Below, one piece after another: positions 1 to 8,154 of a DNA stretch of 64,000 nucleotides. Position numbers and translations under genes: made by a program. Numbering within the stretch: the first letter of the stretch is position 1; every line of letters begins with the position of its first letter. The stretch lies in assembly GCA_013823325.1 (NCBI GenBank), contig PNLY01000012.1, forward strand, positions 1-64,000, in the 5' to 3' direction. The DNA is from Methylobacterium sp. Its GTDB lineage: Bacteria > Pseudomonadota > Alphaproteobacteria > Rhizobiales > Beijerinckiaceae. A model generated the notes under the pieces. That model was given only the letters and a program-made list of their open reading frames with translations. It had not been told where the DNA came from and did not search any database.

Positions 1-664
1 GGTGCTTGAAGGCCTCGGCCAGCGCCTGGGCGATGCTCTGGTTCGGCGCCGCGACCGCACCGGGCGCAGCCGCCGGCTGCTTCGCGCCGCGAGTTGCCAG
101 CATCACCGAGAGCGGGATCACCGGCAGCAAGGTGAAGGCGAAGACGATCAGCGCCTGTTGCCAGCCCAGCGTCTCGATCAGGATGTTACCGATCGGCGGG
201 AACAGGAACTGGCCGAAGGAGCCCGCAGCGGTGCCGGCGCCGAAGGCGAGCGGACGCCATTGCTCGGGCAGGAGCTTGCCGAACGCGGCGAGGATCAGGT
301 TGAAGGAACAAGCCGAGAGGCCGAAGCCGATCAGCACGCCGGCGCCGAGATGCAGCTGCATCGGCGTCGAGGCATAGGACATCATCACCAGGCCGGCGGC
401 ATAGAGCAGCGCACCGACGCAGAGCACCTTGACCATGCCGAACCGGTCGGCGAGCGCGCCGGCGAAGGGCGCGCCCAGGCCCCAGAGCAGGTTCTGGATC
501 GCCAGCGCCAGGCTGAACGTGTCGCGCCCCCAGCCGAACTGGGAGATCATCGGAATCTGGAACAAGCCGGCGCTGGCCCGCGGGCCGAAACTGATCAGCG
601 CAATCAGACAGCCGGCGGCGACGATGATCTCCGGCGCGTAGCCGCGCTTGGCGGTTGCGGTCAT
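1..664 (-). CDS. MFS transporter, 3' end cut by the window edge
   Basis: Reading leftwards from ATG at 664 gives an uninterrupted frame of 221 codons that runs off the window. The protein begins MTATAKRGYAPEIIVAAG and contains about six hydrophobic helices. The loop after the second helix reads GALADRFGMVKV, the G-x-L-x-D-R-x-G signature of the major facilitator superfamily. This is an inner-membrane secondary transporter; the substrate cannot be told from the N-terminal half. The gene faces away from the VOC-fold gene at 900, so the 235 bases between them hold two divergent promoters. I see no clear operator there. Confidence 0.85.
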   Translation of the reverse strand, partial: MTATAKRGYAPEIIVAAGCLIALISFGPRASAGLFQIPMISQFGWGRDTFSLALAIQNLLWGLGAPFAGALADRFGMVKVLCVGALLYAAGLVMMSYASTPMQLHLGAGVLIGFGLSACSFNLILAAFGKLLPEQWRPLAFGAGTAAGSFGQFLFPPIGNILIETLGWQQALIVFAFTLLPVIPLSVMLATRGAKQPAAAPGAVAAPNQSIAQALAEAFKH

Positions 665-899
665 GACGGGCTCCGGAGTGGGAATCGTGTGTCTGCACGA
701 TAGGGCGTACGGGCCGCGCATGCCAACGCGTTTCCGTTACGTTGCACATCACAGGATTGCATGGAGATTCGCGCTCTGGACACTCCGAAGCCGTGAAAAA
801 TCCGCTTGGCGGCAACGCACGACCCGTCCGCAGTCATTGCCGCCAGGACGTGTCTCCGCATTGCGCCACGATGCCGGAGCAGAATGAGATCAATACCCC

Positions 900-1268
900 A
901 TGAGGAATCCGACCGTGCCCGCATCAAGCAATGACCGCCGCATCGACTATGTCGAATTCGTCGTCGCCGACATCCAGCGCGCCCGCGCCTTTTACGAGAA
1001 GGCCTTCGGCTGGACGATGACAGACTATGGACCGGAATACTGCGCCTTCGCCGATGGCCGGCTGGAGGGTGGCTTCACCACGATCGGCACGGTCAGGCCG
1101 GGGGGCCCGCTGGTGGTCCTCTATGCCGACGACCTCGCGGTCGTGCAGACGGGTATCGAGGCCGCAGGTGGCCGGATCGTCAAGGCCGCTTTCGATTTCC
1201 CCGGCGGCCGACGCTTCCACTTCTGCGACCCTGACGGCTATGAGCTCGCGGTCTGGACGAAGGCCTGA
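900..1268 (+). CDS. VOC (glyoxalase/bleomycin-resistance fold) family protein
   Basis: A protein of 122 residues with one vicinal-oxygen-chelate module. The opening strand IDYVEFVVADIQRARAFYEK and the closing FHFCDPDGYELAVWT are typical of the glyoxalase/dioxygenase superfamily. It is a single half-module, so it probably works as a dimer. Many small members of this type have no known substrate, and nothing in the neighbourhood identifies one here. The ATG at 900 lacks a strong ribosome-binding site, so a slightly later start (MPASS-like region) cannot be ruled out. Confidence 0.75.
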   Translation: MRNPTVPASSNDRRIDYVEFVVADIQRARAFYEKAFGWTMTDYGPEYCAFADGRLEGGFTTIGTVRPGGPLVVLYADDLAVVQTGIEAAGGRIVKAAFDFPGGRRFHFCDPDGYELAVWTKA

Positions 1269-1337
1269 CCTGCAGAATTCGCCGGCAAACAGTGCATTTT
1301 TATGCTAGGATCGCCTCCGCAATCGTGGAGGCGTCTT

Positions 1338-1472
1338 ATGCGTGCCGTCATGGAGTTGCTTGCTGCCTACTCTTCCTGGTTGTCCCGGATGCTTCTGGTG
1401 ACGCCGGAGTTCATCACCAAAGATCGACGGGGCAACATGCCGCCGCCCTCCGGCGGCATCGGCGCCTATTGA
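1338..1472 (+). CDS. Small 44-residue protein, unknown function
   Basis: This short frame sits in what otherwise looks like a gap. ATG at 1338 follows GGAGG with six bases between, a near-ideal ribosome-binding site. The product begins MRAVMELLAAYSSWLSRMLL, has an amphipathic or weakly hydrophobic first half, and ends in a Pro/Gly-rich tail (MPPPSGGIGAY). Six bases after the stop lies a 9-bp GC hairpin (1478-1505). A -10-like TATGCT lies at 1301. I do not recognise a family. The strong translation signal plus adjacent hairpin is the evidence; the length alone would not be enough. Confidence 0.55.
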   Translation: MRAVMELLAAYSSWLSRMLLVTPEFITKDRRGNMPPPSGGIGAY

Positions 1473-1477
1473 TCCGA

Positions 1478-1505
1478 CGCTGCCCGCCTTTGGGGACGGG
1501 CAGCG
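1478..1505. terminator. GC-rich hairpin between two convergent genes
   Basis: CGCTGCCCG (1478-1486) pairs perfectly with CGGGCAGCG (1497-1505). It lies 5 bases after the small gene ending at 1472 and 11 bases beyond the stop of the dehydratase gene on the other strand, where a bidirectional terminator is expected. There is no T-run on either side, so termination may be imperfect. Confidence 0.45.
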
Positions 1506-1516
1506 ATGATGCTGGG

Positions 1517-2434
1517 CTACTTGCCCCAGCGCAGGGCCAGCGGATCGAGCTCGCGCGCGAGCTCGAGCAGGCCTTTGCGCGTCTGCGGATGCAGCGGCGT
1601 CAGCGGGTGGCGGACGGCATCGGACTTGATCACCCCGCCGGCCTTCATCACCGCCTTGGCCGAGCGCAGGCCGCATTGGCGGTTCTCGTAATTGATGATC
1701 GGCAGCACGCGGGCGTAGAGCGCCGCCGCCTCTCTGCGATCGCCCGCGGCATGGGCGGCGAGGATCGGCTTGATCAGGTCCGGGATCATCGCAGAGGTCA
1801 TCGTGCCGGTGGCGCCGGCGTCGAGATCGGCCATCAGCGTGATCGCCTCCTCGCCATCGAACGGGCCGACGATGGCGTCGCCGCCAGCCTCGATCAGCGA
1901 GCGCAGCTTGCCAGCCGTGCCGGGCACCTCGATCTTGAAGTAGCGGACCAGCGGCACCTCCTTGTTGAGCCTGACCATGAAGGGCACGGTCATGGTTACG
2001 CCGGAGAGCGGCGCGTCTTGGAGGATGATCGGGATCCCCGCTGCATCCGCCACGATCTTGAAGTGCTCGATCATGCCCTGCTCGTCGGCCTTGAGCAGCG
2101 CGCCGTGATAGGGCGGCATCATCATCAGCATCCTGGCGCCGGCATCGGCTGCCGCCTTGGCGCGCTGGGCCGCGATGCGGGTCGAGAAATGCGAGGTGGT
2201 GACGCAGACCGGCACCCGGCCGGCGACCTGCTCGATCGAAAGCCGCATCACCTCGTCGCGCTCGGCGTCAGTCAGCAGGAACTGCTCGGAGAAATTGGCG
2301 AGGATGCAGATGCCGTCGACGCCCTGGTCGACCATCAGGTCCATGACCCGGCGATTGCCCTCATGGTCGAGGTCGCCGTTCTCGTGGAAGATGGTCGGCG
2401 CGATCGGGATGATGCCCTTGTAGGGTTCGCTCAT
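1517..2434 (-). CDS. DapA-superfamily lyase, probable L-2-keto-3-deoxyarabonate dehydratase
   Basis: A 305-residue class I aldolase-fold protein of the dihydrodipicolinate synthase family. The stretches CILANFSEQFLLTDAERDEV, VTTSHFSTR, MMPPYHG, YFKIEVPGTAGKLR and GPFDGEEAITLMADLDAGATG match what I remember of L-2-keto-3-deoxyarabonate dehydratase (Azospirillum AraD), including the Schiff-base lysine in YFKIE (about residue 170). That enzyme converts 2-keto-3-deoxy-L-pentonate to 2-oxoglutarate semialdehyde in oxidative pentose breakdown. No other arabinose-pathway gene lies next to it; the nearest downstream gene on this strand is a VOC gene in the opposite orientation. Other keto-deoxy acids are possible substrates. 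Confidence 0.75.
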   Translation of the reverse strand: MSEPYKGIIPIAPTIFHENGDLDHEGNRRVMDLMVDQGVDGICILANFSEQFLLTDAERDEVMRLSIEQVAGRVPVCVTTSHFSTRIAAQRAKAAADAGARMLMMMPPYHGALLKADEQGMIEHFKIVADAAGIPIILQDAPLSGVTMTVPFMVRLNKEVPLVRYFKIEVPGTAGKLRSLIEAGGDAIVGPFDGEEAITLMADLDAGATGTMTSAMIPDLIKPILAAHAAGDRREAAALYARVLPIINYENRQCGLRSAKAVMKAGGVIKSDAVRHPLTPLHPQTRKGLLELARELDPLALRWGK

Positions 2435-2474
2435 GGCTTGGCCTCGGCTGTTCGTTGACGGAGCGGGGTGAAAC

Positions 2475-3011
2475 TCATTGCGCTTGCGGGCTGCCCGCTT
2501 CTGCGAGTTCGAGCCGGTAGATGGCGAGGTCCTCGGGCGAGAAGCAGCAGAAGTCGACTGCGTCGAAATCGGGCTTGGCCTTCAGCGCTGCGGCGACCGT
2601 CGCCGCTGCGATCCTCGCCGCCGGCGCGACCGGATAGCCGTAAGCACCCGTGCTGATGCTCGGGAAGGCGATGGTTCGAACGCCGGCTGCAACCGCGACC
2701 GCCAGGGAGCGGCGATAGCAGGACGCCAGCAGCTCCGCCTCGCTCTGGCCGCCGCCCTGCCAGACGGGCCCGACCGTATGAATGACGAAGCGCGCCGGCA
2801 GGCGGTAGCCCAGCGTCAGCTTGGCGTCGCCGGTCTGGCAGCCGCCGAGTCTGCGGCATTCCTGCAGCAGCTCCGGCCCCGCCGCACGATGGATCGCGCC
2901 GTCGACGCCGCCCCCGCCCAGCAGCGAATTGTTGGCGGCATTGACGATGGCATCGACTGGAAGCGTCGTGATGTCGGCCTGGATGGCGCGCAGTCTGCCG
3001 GCAATGGTCAT
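2475..3011 (-). CDS. Macrodomain protein (ADP-ribose binding / O-acetyl-ADP-ribose deacetylase)
   Basis: 178 residues from ATG at 3011, forming one macrodomain. Diagnostic motifs are [20 protein letters not shown] (about residues 23-42, the adenosine and distal-ribose loop) and the phosphate-binding [12 protein letters not shown] (about 120-131). Such proteins bind ADP-ribose and hydrolyse O-acetyl-ADP-ribose or remove mono-ADP-ribose. The open frame continues far upstream, but the extra N-terminus has no macrodomain features and overlaps the toxin-antitoxin genes, so the internal ATG is chosen. It ends 41 bases before the dehydratase start on the same strand. Confidence 0.85.
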   Translation of the reverse strand: MTIAGRLRAIQADITTLPVDAIVNAANNSLLGGGGVDGAIHRAAGPELLQECRRLGGCQTGDAKLTLGYRLPARFVIHTVGPVWQGGGQSEAELLASCYRRSLAVAVAAGVRTIAFPSISTGAYGYPVAPAARIAAATVAAALKAKPDFDAVDFCCFSPEDLAIYRLELAEAGSPQAQ

Positions 3012-3109
3012 GGCTGGCTGCCCTTCCGCTGGTGTCGGATCGCCCCACCCCGCCGACGATACAAGCACGGTAGCGATCGGTCGCCACCGGCCTTGCATCG
3101 CAGGACCTA

Positions 3110-3445
3110 TTAGTCGGCGACGCCGATCACGAAAGCCAGCCCTGCCGTCACGCGCGCCATCTCGGCAGCACTCAAGCGTCCGATGGAACCGGATATCCGG
3201 CCGCGCATGAGGGTGACCGGCTTGTCGATCATCACCTGCGACTGCTCGCGCAAGCCGTTCTCCGCGGATGCCTCGATCGTAACGCGGAGGTCCGAGGCAT
3301 CGACCAAGGTCGACGTCAGCTGACAGACCACCACGGACGGATGTGCGGCTGGAATCGCATCCGTCTGGACGATGACCGCTGGCCGTGGCTTGCCGTAGTC
3401 GCCGGCAGCCGCAACGATCACGACGTCGCCGCGCTTCAAGCTCAA
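3110..3445 (-). CDS. MazF/PemK-type toxin, likely mRNA interferase
   Basis: 111 residues starting [27 protein letters not shown], the RGD-x-V ... [10 protein letters not shown] pattern of the MazF/PemK/CcdB fold. The following QLTSTLVDA and [16 protein letters not shown] segments fit the family as well. MazF proteins are endoribonucleases that cut mRNA and arrest growth unless bound by their antitoxin. The start overlaps the upstream antitoxin by four bases (ATGA), the usual antitoxin-first arrangement, implying translational coupling. Confidence 0.85.
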   Translation of the reverse strand: MSLKRGDVVIVAAAGDYGKPRPAVIVQTDAIPAAHPSVVVCQLTSTLVDASDLRVTIEASAENGLREQSQVMIDKPVTLMRGRISGSIGRLSAAEMARVTAGLAFVIGVAD

Positions 3446-3657
3446 TCGTCGCTCGCCGGGTTGTCGAATTCGGACACGGATTCGATCCAGCGCAAGGCGT
3501 CGTCTTCCACGGCAGGATCGAGCCTCGCGACCTGCCGAACGATCCGCGCGCGGACCGCCGGCGACCGCGCGTCCGGAATGAGCAGGCGCACCTCGCGCAA
3601 GCCCCGTTCGCGTCGCCTGCGACGCATATCGCGCATCCGCTCTGCGACCGCTGCCAC
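3442..3657 (-). CDS. MazE-family antitoxin (GTG start)
   Basis: 71 residues, [20 protein letters not shown] onward, with an arginine-rich helix, then [11 protein letters not shown] and an acidic C-terminus ([14 protein letters not shown]) of the kind that wraps the toxin. This is the layout of the short antitoxin-MazE family (DUF3018-like). I choose the GTG at 3657 because GGAG lies eight bases upstream and the length then matches the family; an ATG at 3684 would add nine residues but has no such site. A perfect 14-bp palindrome lies 29 bases upstream, suggesting autoregulation. Confidence 0.75.
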   Translation of the reverse strand: MAAVAERMRDMRRRRRERGLREVRLLIPDARSPAVRARIVRQVARLDPAVEDDALRWIESVSEFDNPASDD

Positions 3658-3683
3658 GGCGATATCTCCGATGACGAGCAGCA

Positions 3684-3712
3684 AGCGTAACGCGTTACGA
3701 GCTCGACAGCAA
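3684..3712 (-). promoter_or_regulatory. Palindromic operator and candidate promoter of the toxin-antitoxin pair
   Basis: CGTAACGCGTTACG (3686-3699) is a perfect 14-bp palindrome 29 bases before the antitoxin GTG. Read on the minus strand, TTGCTG (3712-3707) and TACGCT (3689-3684) stand 17 bases apart like -35 and -10 boxes, so the palindrome fills the spacer. Toxin-antitoxin operons are typically repressed by the complex binding such a site. Confidence 0.55.
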
Positions 3713-3735
3713 GATCGCCAGCCATATCTTTACCG

Positions 3736-5253
3736 TCACGCCTTGGCTGCGCGGGCCGTCACCAGCTTGCGGATGCCGCGCCGCGTCGAGCCGATCAGCG
3801 GGAAGAGCAGGAGCGCGAGGCCGATCGCCATCAGGCTCGACACCAGCGGGTTCGACCAGAAGATCGAGAGCGAGCCCTGGCTGAAGATCATCGACTGGCG
3901 GAAGGCGTCCTCCGCCTTGTCGCCGATGACCATGGCGAGCACCAAAGGCGCGATCGGATAATCGAGCTTCTTGAAGAGATAGCCGACGATGCCGAAGGCG
4001 AGCGCCAGCCAGATGTCGAACTCCTTGTTGGCGACGGTATAGGCGCCGATGAAGCAGACCACGACGATCGCGGGCCCGATGATCGAGAACGGGATGCGCA
4101 GGATCGAGGCGAAGAGCGGCACGGTCGCCAGCACGACGATGACCGCGACGACATTGCCGAGATACATCGAGGCGATCAGGCCCCAGACGAAATCGGGCCG
4201 CTCGACGAACAGCATCGGGCCGGGGTTGAGGCCCCAGATCATCAGCCCGCCCATCATCACCGCCGCGGTCGCCGAGCCGGGAATGCCGAGCGCCAGCATC
4301 GGCAGCATCGCCGAGGAGCCGGCGGCATGGTCGGCCGTCTCGGGCGAGATCACGCCCTCGGGCTCGCCCTTGCCGAATTTCTCCGGATTGCGCGAGGAGC
4401 GCTTGGCCATGGCGTAGCTCATGAAGGAAGCCGCGGTCGGGCCGCCCGGGGTGATACCCATCCAGATGCCGATGATGCTGGAACGCAGCAATGCGAGCCA
4501 ATAGCGTGGCAGCTTCAGCGCCGTGGCGAGCACGTCACGCGGGCTGACCTTGGCCTTGACCCCGTCGAAGCGCAGCCCCTCCTCCATGGTCTGCAAGAGC
4601 TCGCCGAGGCCGAACAGGCCGATCACCGCGATCAGGAAGCTGACGCCGGCGAGCAACACGTCGAACTCATAGGTCAGGCGGACATTGCCCGAGACCGAGT
4701 CCATGCCGATCGAGGCGAAGGCGAAACCCATCGCCATCGAGACGATCGTCTTGAACGGCGAAGCGCCGCCGAGGCCGACGAAGCTGGCGAAGGTCATGAA
4801 ATAAACAGCGAAATACTCCGGCGAGGAGAACTTCAGCGCAAAGCGCGCAACCCAGCCCGAGAGCAGCGTAATCAGGATGACGCCGGCCATGGCGCCAAAG
4901 CCGGCCGAGAGGAAAGCGAAGGAGAGCGCTTCCGTCGCCTTGCCCTGCTTGGCCATCGGGTGGCCGTCGAAGGTGGTGGCGACCGAGGATGGCTCGCCCG
5001 GGATGTTGAACAGGATCGAGGTGGTCGAGCCGCCGAAGAGCGCGCCCCAATAGAGCGAGGTCAGGAGGATGATCGCCGAGACCGGGTCCATCGAGAAGGT
5101 CAGCGGCAGCATCAGGGAGACGCCGTTGGGCGCGCCCAGGCCCGGCAACACGCCGACCAGGATGCCGAGCAGCACGCCAGCGAACATCAGCGCAATGTGA
5201 TGCGTGCTCAGCGCGATCTGGAAACCGTGGAGGAGCGAGGCGAAGTTTTCCAT
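3736..5253 (-). CDS. tctA: Tripartite tricarboxylate transporter large permease (TctA)
   Basis: 505 residues with about twelve membrane helices, the usual size of TctA. Family landmarks are [20 protein letters not shown] (about 27-46), [19 protein letters not shown] (about 70-88), [19 protein letters not shown] and [18 protein letters not shown]. TctA is the translocating subunit of the solute-binding-protein dependent TTT importers for carboxylates. It is the last gene of the pdxA-tctC-tctB-tctA operon; the 136-base gap to tctB is filled with two palindromic elements. GGAG lies eight bases before the ATG. Confidence 0.95.
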   Translation of the reverse strand: MENFASLLHGFQIALSTHHIALMFAGVLLGILVGVLPGLGAPNGVSLMLPLTFSMDPVSAIILLTSLYWGALFGGSTTSILFNIPGEPSSVATTFDGHPMAKQGKATEALSFAFLSAGFGAMAGVILITLLSGWVARFALKFSSPEYFAVYFMTFASFVGLGGASPFKTIVSMAMGFAFASIGMDSVSGNVRLTYEFDVLLAGVSFLIAVIGLFGLGELLQTMEEGLRFDGVKAKVSPRDVLATALKLPRYWLALLRSSIIGIWMGITPGGPTAASFMSYAMAKRSSRNPEKFGKGEPEGVISPETADHAAGSSAMLPMLALGIPGSATAAVMMGGLMIWGLNPGPMLFVERPDFVWGLIASMYLGNVVAVIVVLATVPLFASILRIPFSIIGPAIVVVCFIGAYTVANKEFDIWLALAFGIVGYLFKKLDYPIAPLVLAMVIGDKAEDAFRQSMIFSQGSLSIFWSNPLVSSLMAIGLALLLFPLIGSTRRGIRKLVTARAAKA

Positions 5254-5277
5254 GGGATGGCTCCGGCTCGCTGGTTA

Positions 5278-5326
5278 GATCACGATGATTTTGGATCGTA
5301 TCGATCCAAAATCATAAAACGTGATC
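5278..5326. repeat. Large palindrome between tctB and tctA
   Basis: A perfect 14-bp stem, ATGATTTTGGATCG (5285-5298) with CGATCCAAAATCAT (5302-5315) around a 3-base loop, is extended after a four-A bulge by GATCACG (5278-5284) with CGTGATC (5320-5326). It is AT-rich compared with the genes around it. In RNA it would form a long hairpin directly before tctA, possibly stabilising the upstream message or lowering tctA output. Confidence 0.75.
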
Positions 5327-5339
5327 GATTCTAAGAGTT

Positions 5340-5392
5340 TAGAGCAGGATTTCTGCGAAAAACCGGTTTCCACTTTTTCGCATCCTGCTCTA
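5340..5392. repeat. REP-like element with CCGGTTTCCAC core, overlaps the tctB stop codon
   Basis: TAGAGCAGGAT (5340-5350) and ATCCTGCTCTA (5382-5392) are perfect inverted ends; inside, TGCGAAAAA pairs with TTTTTCGCA around an ACCGGTTTCCAC core. Elements with a CCGGTTTCCAC-like core are scattered through genomes of Hyphomicrobiales (from memory). The CTA at 5390-5392 is the tctB stop codon on the minus strand, so the element has supplied the end of that gene. Confidence 0.75.
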
Positions 5393-5878
5393 GAGGCCGA
5401 GCATCGCCTCGACCGGCCCCTTGAGGAGGCCGACCTGGGCGAATTTCTCGAGGCCGAAATAGAAGAAGGCGGCGGTGCCGATCGCCGTTGCGAGCGAAGG
5501 CAGCCAGCCATAGCGGCCCTGGAAGCGCATCGCGAAGACGAGATAGAGCAGCATTGCGACATACATGCCGAGCGTGACTGTCAGCACGACGAAGCCGAGC
5601 ATCGGCAGGAAGAAGGAAAGGACGCGCTTGCCCTGCTCCTTGTCGAGGAAGATGTCGGCGAGTGCTGCCGAGCCGCCCATCCGGCGGCCGATCGTGGTCA
5701 CGATCGTGCCCGCGCTGGCGAGCGCGATCAGGAGACCGCAATAGAACGGGAAGGCGCCGGGCTGCGGGCCGGAGGAATCCCAGCCGATGCCGAACTCGCG
5801 GGCGCCGTTGACGATGACGAGGCCGAAGGCGAGCGTCGCCAGCGCTGTCGCGATCTCGGCCTGGAAACGGCTGATCAT
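5390..5878 (-). CDS. tctB: Tripartite tricarboxylate transporter small permease (TctB)
   Basis: 162 residues with four membrane helices, the size and shape of TctB. The N-terminal helix ATALATLAFGLVIVNGAREF is followed by the periplasmic GPQPGAFPFYCGLL segment common to the family. ATG at 5878 is chosen over the frame's first ATG at 5920 because GAAGGAG lies seven bases upstream and the 14 extra residues are not hydrophobic. It partners TctA in the membrane. Its stop codon falls inside a palindromic repeat, so the last residues may be strain-variable. Confidence 0.9.
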   Translation of the reverse strand: MISRFQAEIATALATLAFGLVIVNGAREFGIGWDSSGPQPGAFPFYCGLLIALASAGTIVTTIGRRMGGSAALADIFLDKEQGKRVLSFFLPMLGFVVLTVTLGMYVAMLLYLVFAMRFQGRYGWLPSLATAIGTAAFFYFGLEKFAQVGLLKGPVEAMLGL

Positions 5879-5914
5879 CGGCGCTCCTTCCCGAATGCAA
5901 ACGATGTTCTGAAC

Positions 5915-5952
5915 GATCATCCCGGGCCGTGCTGCGCCCGCCCGGGATGATC
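5915..5952. repeat. Intercistronic hairpin between tctC and tctB
   Basis: GATCATCCCGGGC (5915-5927) pairs perfectly with GCCCGGGATGATC (5940-5952), 13 bp each with a 12-base loop. It sits between the stop of tctC and the start of tctB. A hairpin here can protect the 3' end of the tctC part of the message, giving more binding protein than permease, as in other binding-protein operons. Its ends resemble the GATCAT/GTCAT ends of the other repeats in the window. Confidence 0.7.
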
Positions 5953-5971
5953 CGATTTCGACCCGTTCAGG

Positions 5972-6967
5972 TCAGTTGACGACCCAGCCTTCGTTCTTGA
6001 AGACCTTGGCGTTGGCGGCCTCGTCCTTGGCGACGAAGTCGGTGAACTCCTTACCCTTCATGAAGCGGGCGGTCTGCGCGGTGCGAGCGATGAACTCGGC
6101 CCATTCCGGGGTCTTGCTGACCTTCTCCATCACGTCGGCGTAGAAGGCGACGGCGTCGGCCGGAACCTCGGCCGGCAGCCAGACGGTGCGCGGCATCTGG
6201 AAGGCTTCGAGCGGCAGGCCGGCCTCCTTGCAGGTCGGGATGTCGCCCCAGCCCTTGCCGTCATGGACCGGATCGCTCTTGGCGAGGCGGACCGGCGAGA
6301 AGACGCAGAGCGGCTTCACCTGGCCGGCCTTCCACTGGCCGATGTTCTCGTTCGGGTTGTTGGTATTGGAATCGACATGGCCGCCGGCAAGCTGGGTCGC
6401 AGCCGCGCCGCCGCCCTGGAAGGGTACGTAGATCCACTTGGCGCCGGTCGCCTCCTGGATCATCGCCGTCAGCGTCTGGTCGGTATCCTTGGACTGGCTG
6501 CCAGCCATCTTCAGGCTGCCGGGCTTGGCCTTGGCCGCCTCGACATAGGCCTTGGCGTCGTTGTAGGGCGAGTCGCCCTTGACCCAGATCAGGAACTCGT
6601 CGAGCGCCAGCGCCGAGACCGGCGTCAGATCCGACAGCTTGTAGCCGAGCTTGGCGACATAGGGCAGCAGATAGGCGTTGTTGGTGCCGAAGACGACCTT
6701 GTGGGCATCGCCTTTGGCGCCCTTGCCGTAGATATAGCCCTCGGCGCCGCTGCCGCCGCCCTTGTTGAGCACGACGACCGGCTGCTCGATCAGCTTATGC
6801 TTGGCGATGATCGACTGGACGATGCGGGCGAAGTTGTCGGTGCCGCCGCCGGGCCCCGAGGTCACGACGAACTCGATCGGCTTGGTCGGCTGCCAGGCCG
6901 CGGCCGGAACCACCGCGGCGATGACGGAAGCGAGCGCGGCGCCGGCCGCGATGCAGAAACGTTTCAT
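5972..6967 (-). CDS. tctC: TctC/Bug-family solute-binding protein
   Basis: 331 residues with a Sec signal peptide (MKRFCIAAGAALASVIAAVV, cleavage near AAAW). The mature part opens PTKPIEFVVTSGPGGGTDNF, the conserved start of Bug-type periplasmic binding proteins of TTT systems, and later has PFQGGGAAATQLAGGHVD, the usual ligand-binding loop region. It presents a carboxylate to TctAB. It lies between the pdxA-like gene (68-base gap) and tctB. A strong AGGGAGAAA site precedes the ATG. Confidence 0.92.
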   Translation of the reverse strand: MKRFCIAAGAALASVIAAVVPAAAWQPTKPIEFVVTSGPGGGTDNFARIVQSIIAKHKLIEQPVVVLNKGGGSGAEGYIYGKGAKGDAHKVVFGTNNAYLLPYVAKLGYKLSDLTPVSALALDEFLIWVKGDSPYNDAKAYVEAAKAKPGSLKMAGSQSKDTDQTLTAMIQEATGAKWIYVPFQGGGAAATQLAGGHVDSNTNNPNENIGQWKAGQVKPLCVFSPVRLAKSDPVHDGKGWGDIPTCKEAGLPLEAFQMPRTVWLPAEVPADAVAFYADVMEKVSKTPEWAEFIARTAQTARFMKGKEFTDFVAKDEAANAKVFKNEGWVVN

Positions 6968-7035
6968 GCTGTTTCTCCCTGAATAGTCGTTGAAACGGAG
7001 CGGCTCTTATCGGCCGCTGGACCGGGACGTCGTTT

Positions 7036-8064
7036 TCAGGCGGCCTTGCGGGCCGCCTTGCCCTCGCCCGCCATCTTGATCGCGAGCGCAAGTGCCGCGC
7101 GGGTGGCGCCGAGATTGGCGATGCCCTTGCCGGCGATTTCGTAGGCCGTGCCATGGGCCGGCGTGCAGATCGGGAAGGGGAAGCCGCCGATCAGGGTGAC
7201 GCCGCGATCGAAGCCCATCAGCTTCATCGCGATCTGGCCCTGGTCGTGATACATCGTCAGGACGGCGTCGAAATCGCCGTTCTTGGCGCGCAGGAAGACG
7301 GTGTCGGACGGGAACGGACCCTCGACCACATAGCCCTTGGCCTTGGCCGCCTTCACCGCCGGCTCGATCGTCTCGATCTCGTCGCGGCCGAAATTGCCGC
7401 CGTCACCGGCATGCGGGTTGATGCCGGCGACGGCGATGCGCGGGGGATTGAAGCCGGCAGCGCGCAGGTTCCGGTCTGCGAGATCGAGCGCGCGCAAGAT
7501 GCGCTCCTGCGTGATGTTCTGGGCGACCTCGGAGAGCGGGATATGCGAGGTAACGCGGGCGTTCCAGAGCTTCTCCAGCACGTTGAACTCGCTGGCTGGG
7601 CCCTCGAACTCGATCGCGTCGCGCACGAAGCGAATCTCGTCGTCATAGCCGGGATAGGCGAAGCGCATCGCCGCCTTGTTGAAGGGGGTGAAGAACACCG
7701 CATCGGCCTTGCCGGAGGCGGCGAGCCGCAATGCGCGGCGAAAGTTGTCGGTCGCGGCCTTGCCGCCGGCGAGCGTCGCCTTGCCACGCTGGAGATCGGC
7801 CGGATCATGGTTCTTGAGATCGACGAAGACCGGCTTGCCGGCGTCAGTCGGCAGGGCGTCACCCTCGCCGACGACATGGAGGTCGGGCGTCAGGCCGGCA
7901 TCGGCGGCGCCGAGCTGGAACAGTCGGTAATCGCCGAAGACGATGTAGCGCGCGGCCTTGCTGAGATCGGGCTCGGCCAGGATGCGGGCGGTGAGTTCGG
8001 GGCTGATGCCGGAGGGGTCGCCCATCGCGACCGCGATCACCGGCAAGGAAGCATTCGTGTCCAT
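7036..8064 (-). CDS. PdxA-family dehydrogenase (PdxA2-like)
   Basis: 342 residues of the 4-hydroxythreonine-4-phosphate dehydrogenase family: AVAMGDPSGISPEL at the N-terminus and the three metal-binding histidines in VTSHIPLSE, GINPHAGDGGN and MYHDQGQIAMK. The first gene of the TTT transporter operon and divergent from a GntR regulator, it is more likely a catabolic PdxA2 or dihydrodiol-type dehydrogenase than the vitamin B6 enzyme. PdxA2 often comes with a DUF1537-type kinase for tetronates; none is present here, leaving the substrate open. ATG at 8064 has GGGAGGA seven bases upstream; the frame extends to 8205 but the extra residues would cover the operator. Confidence 0.82.
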   Translation of the reverse strand: MDTNASLPVIAVAMGDPSGISPELTARILAEPDLSKAARYIVFGDYRLFQLGAADAGLTPDLHVVGEGDALPTDAGKPVFVDLKNHDPADLQRGKATLAGGKAATDNFRRALRLAASGKADAVFFTPFNKAAMRFAYPGYDDEIRFVRDAIEFEGPASEFNVLEKLWNARVTSHIPLSEVAQNITQERILRALDLADRNLRAAGFNPPRIAVAGINPHAGDGGNFGRDEIETIEPAVKAAKAKGYVVEGPFPSDTVFLRAKNGDFDAVLTMYHDQGQIAMKLMGFDRGVTLIGGFPFPICTPAHGTAYEIAGKGIANLGATRAALALAIKMAGEGKAARKAA

Positions 8065-8136
8065 CTCGTCCTCCCGAGGCCGGCTTCGACCGGCTGCTTG
8101 GCTTTCGCCTATCATGGTGCGGACGACCAAAGCAAG

Positions 8137-8154
8137 TATGCTGTATGCAGCATA
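8137..8154. promoter_or_regulatory. Palindromic operator candidate for the GntR/FCD regulator
   Basis: TATGCTG (8137-8143), TATG, CAGCATA (8148-8154): perfect 7-bp arms with a 4-base spacer, in the 242-base gap between the divergent pdxA-like and gntR genes. FadR/FCD-type regulators usually bind short palindromes close to their own gene, so this is the best operator candidate for both directions. Confidence 0.55.

Noticed and set aside
2475-3725. 416-codon open frame on the minus strand that includes the macrodomain
   Set aside because: Only the last 178 codons have macrodomain features; the rest overlaps the toxin-antitoxin genes in another frame.
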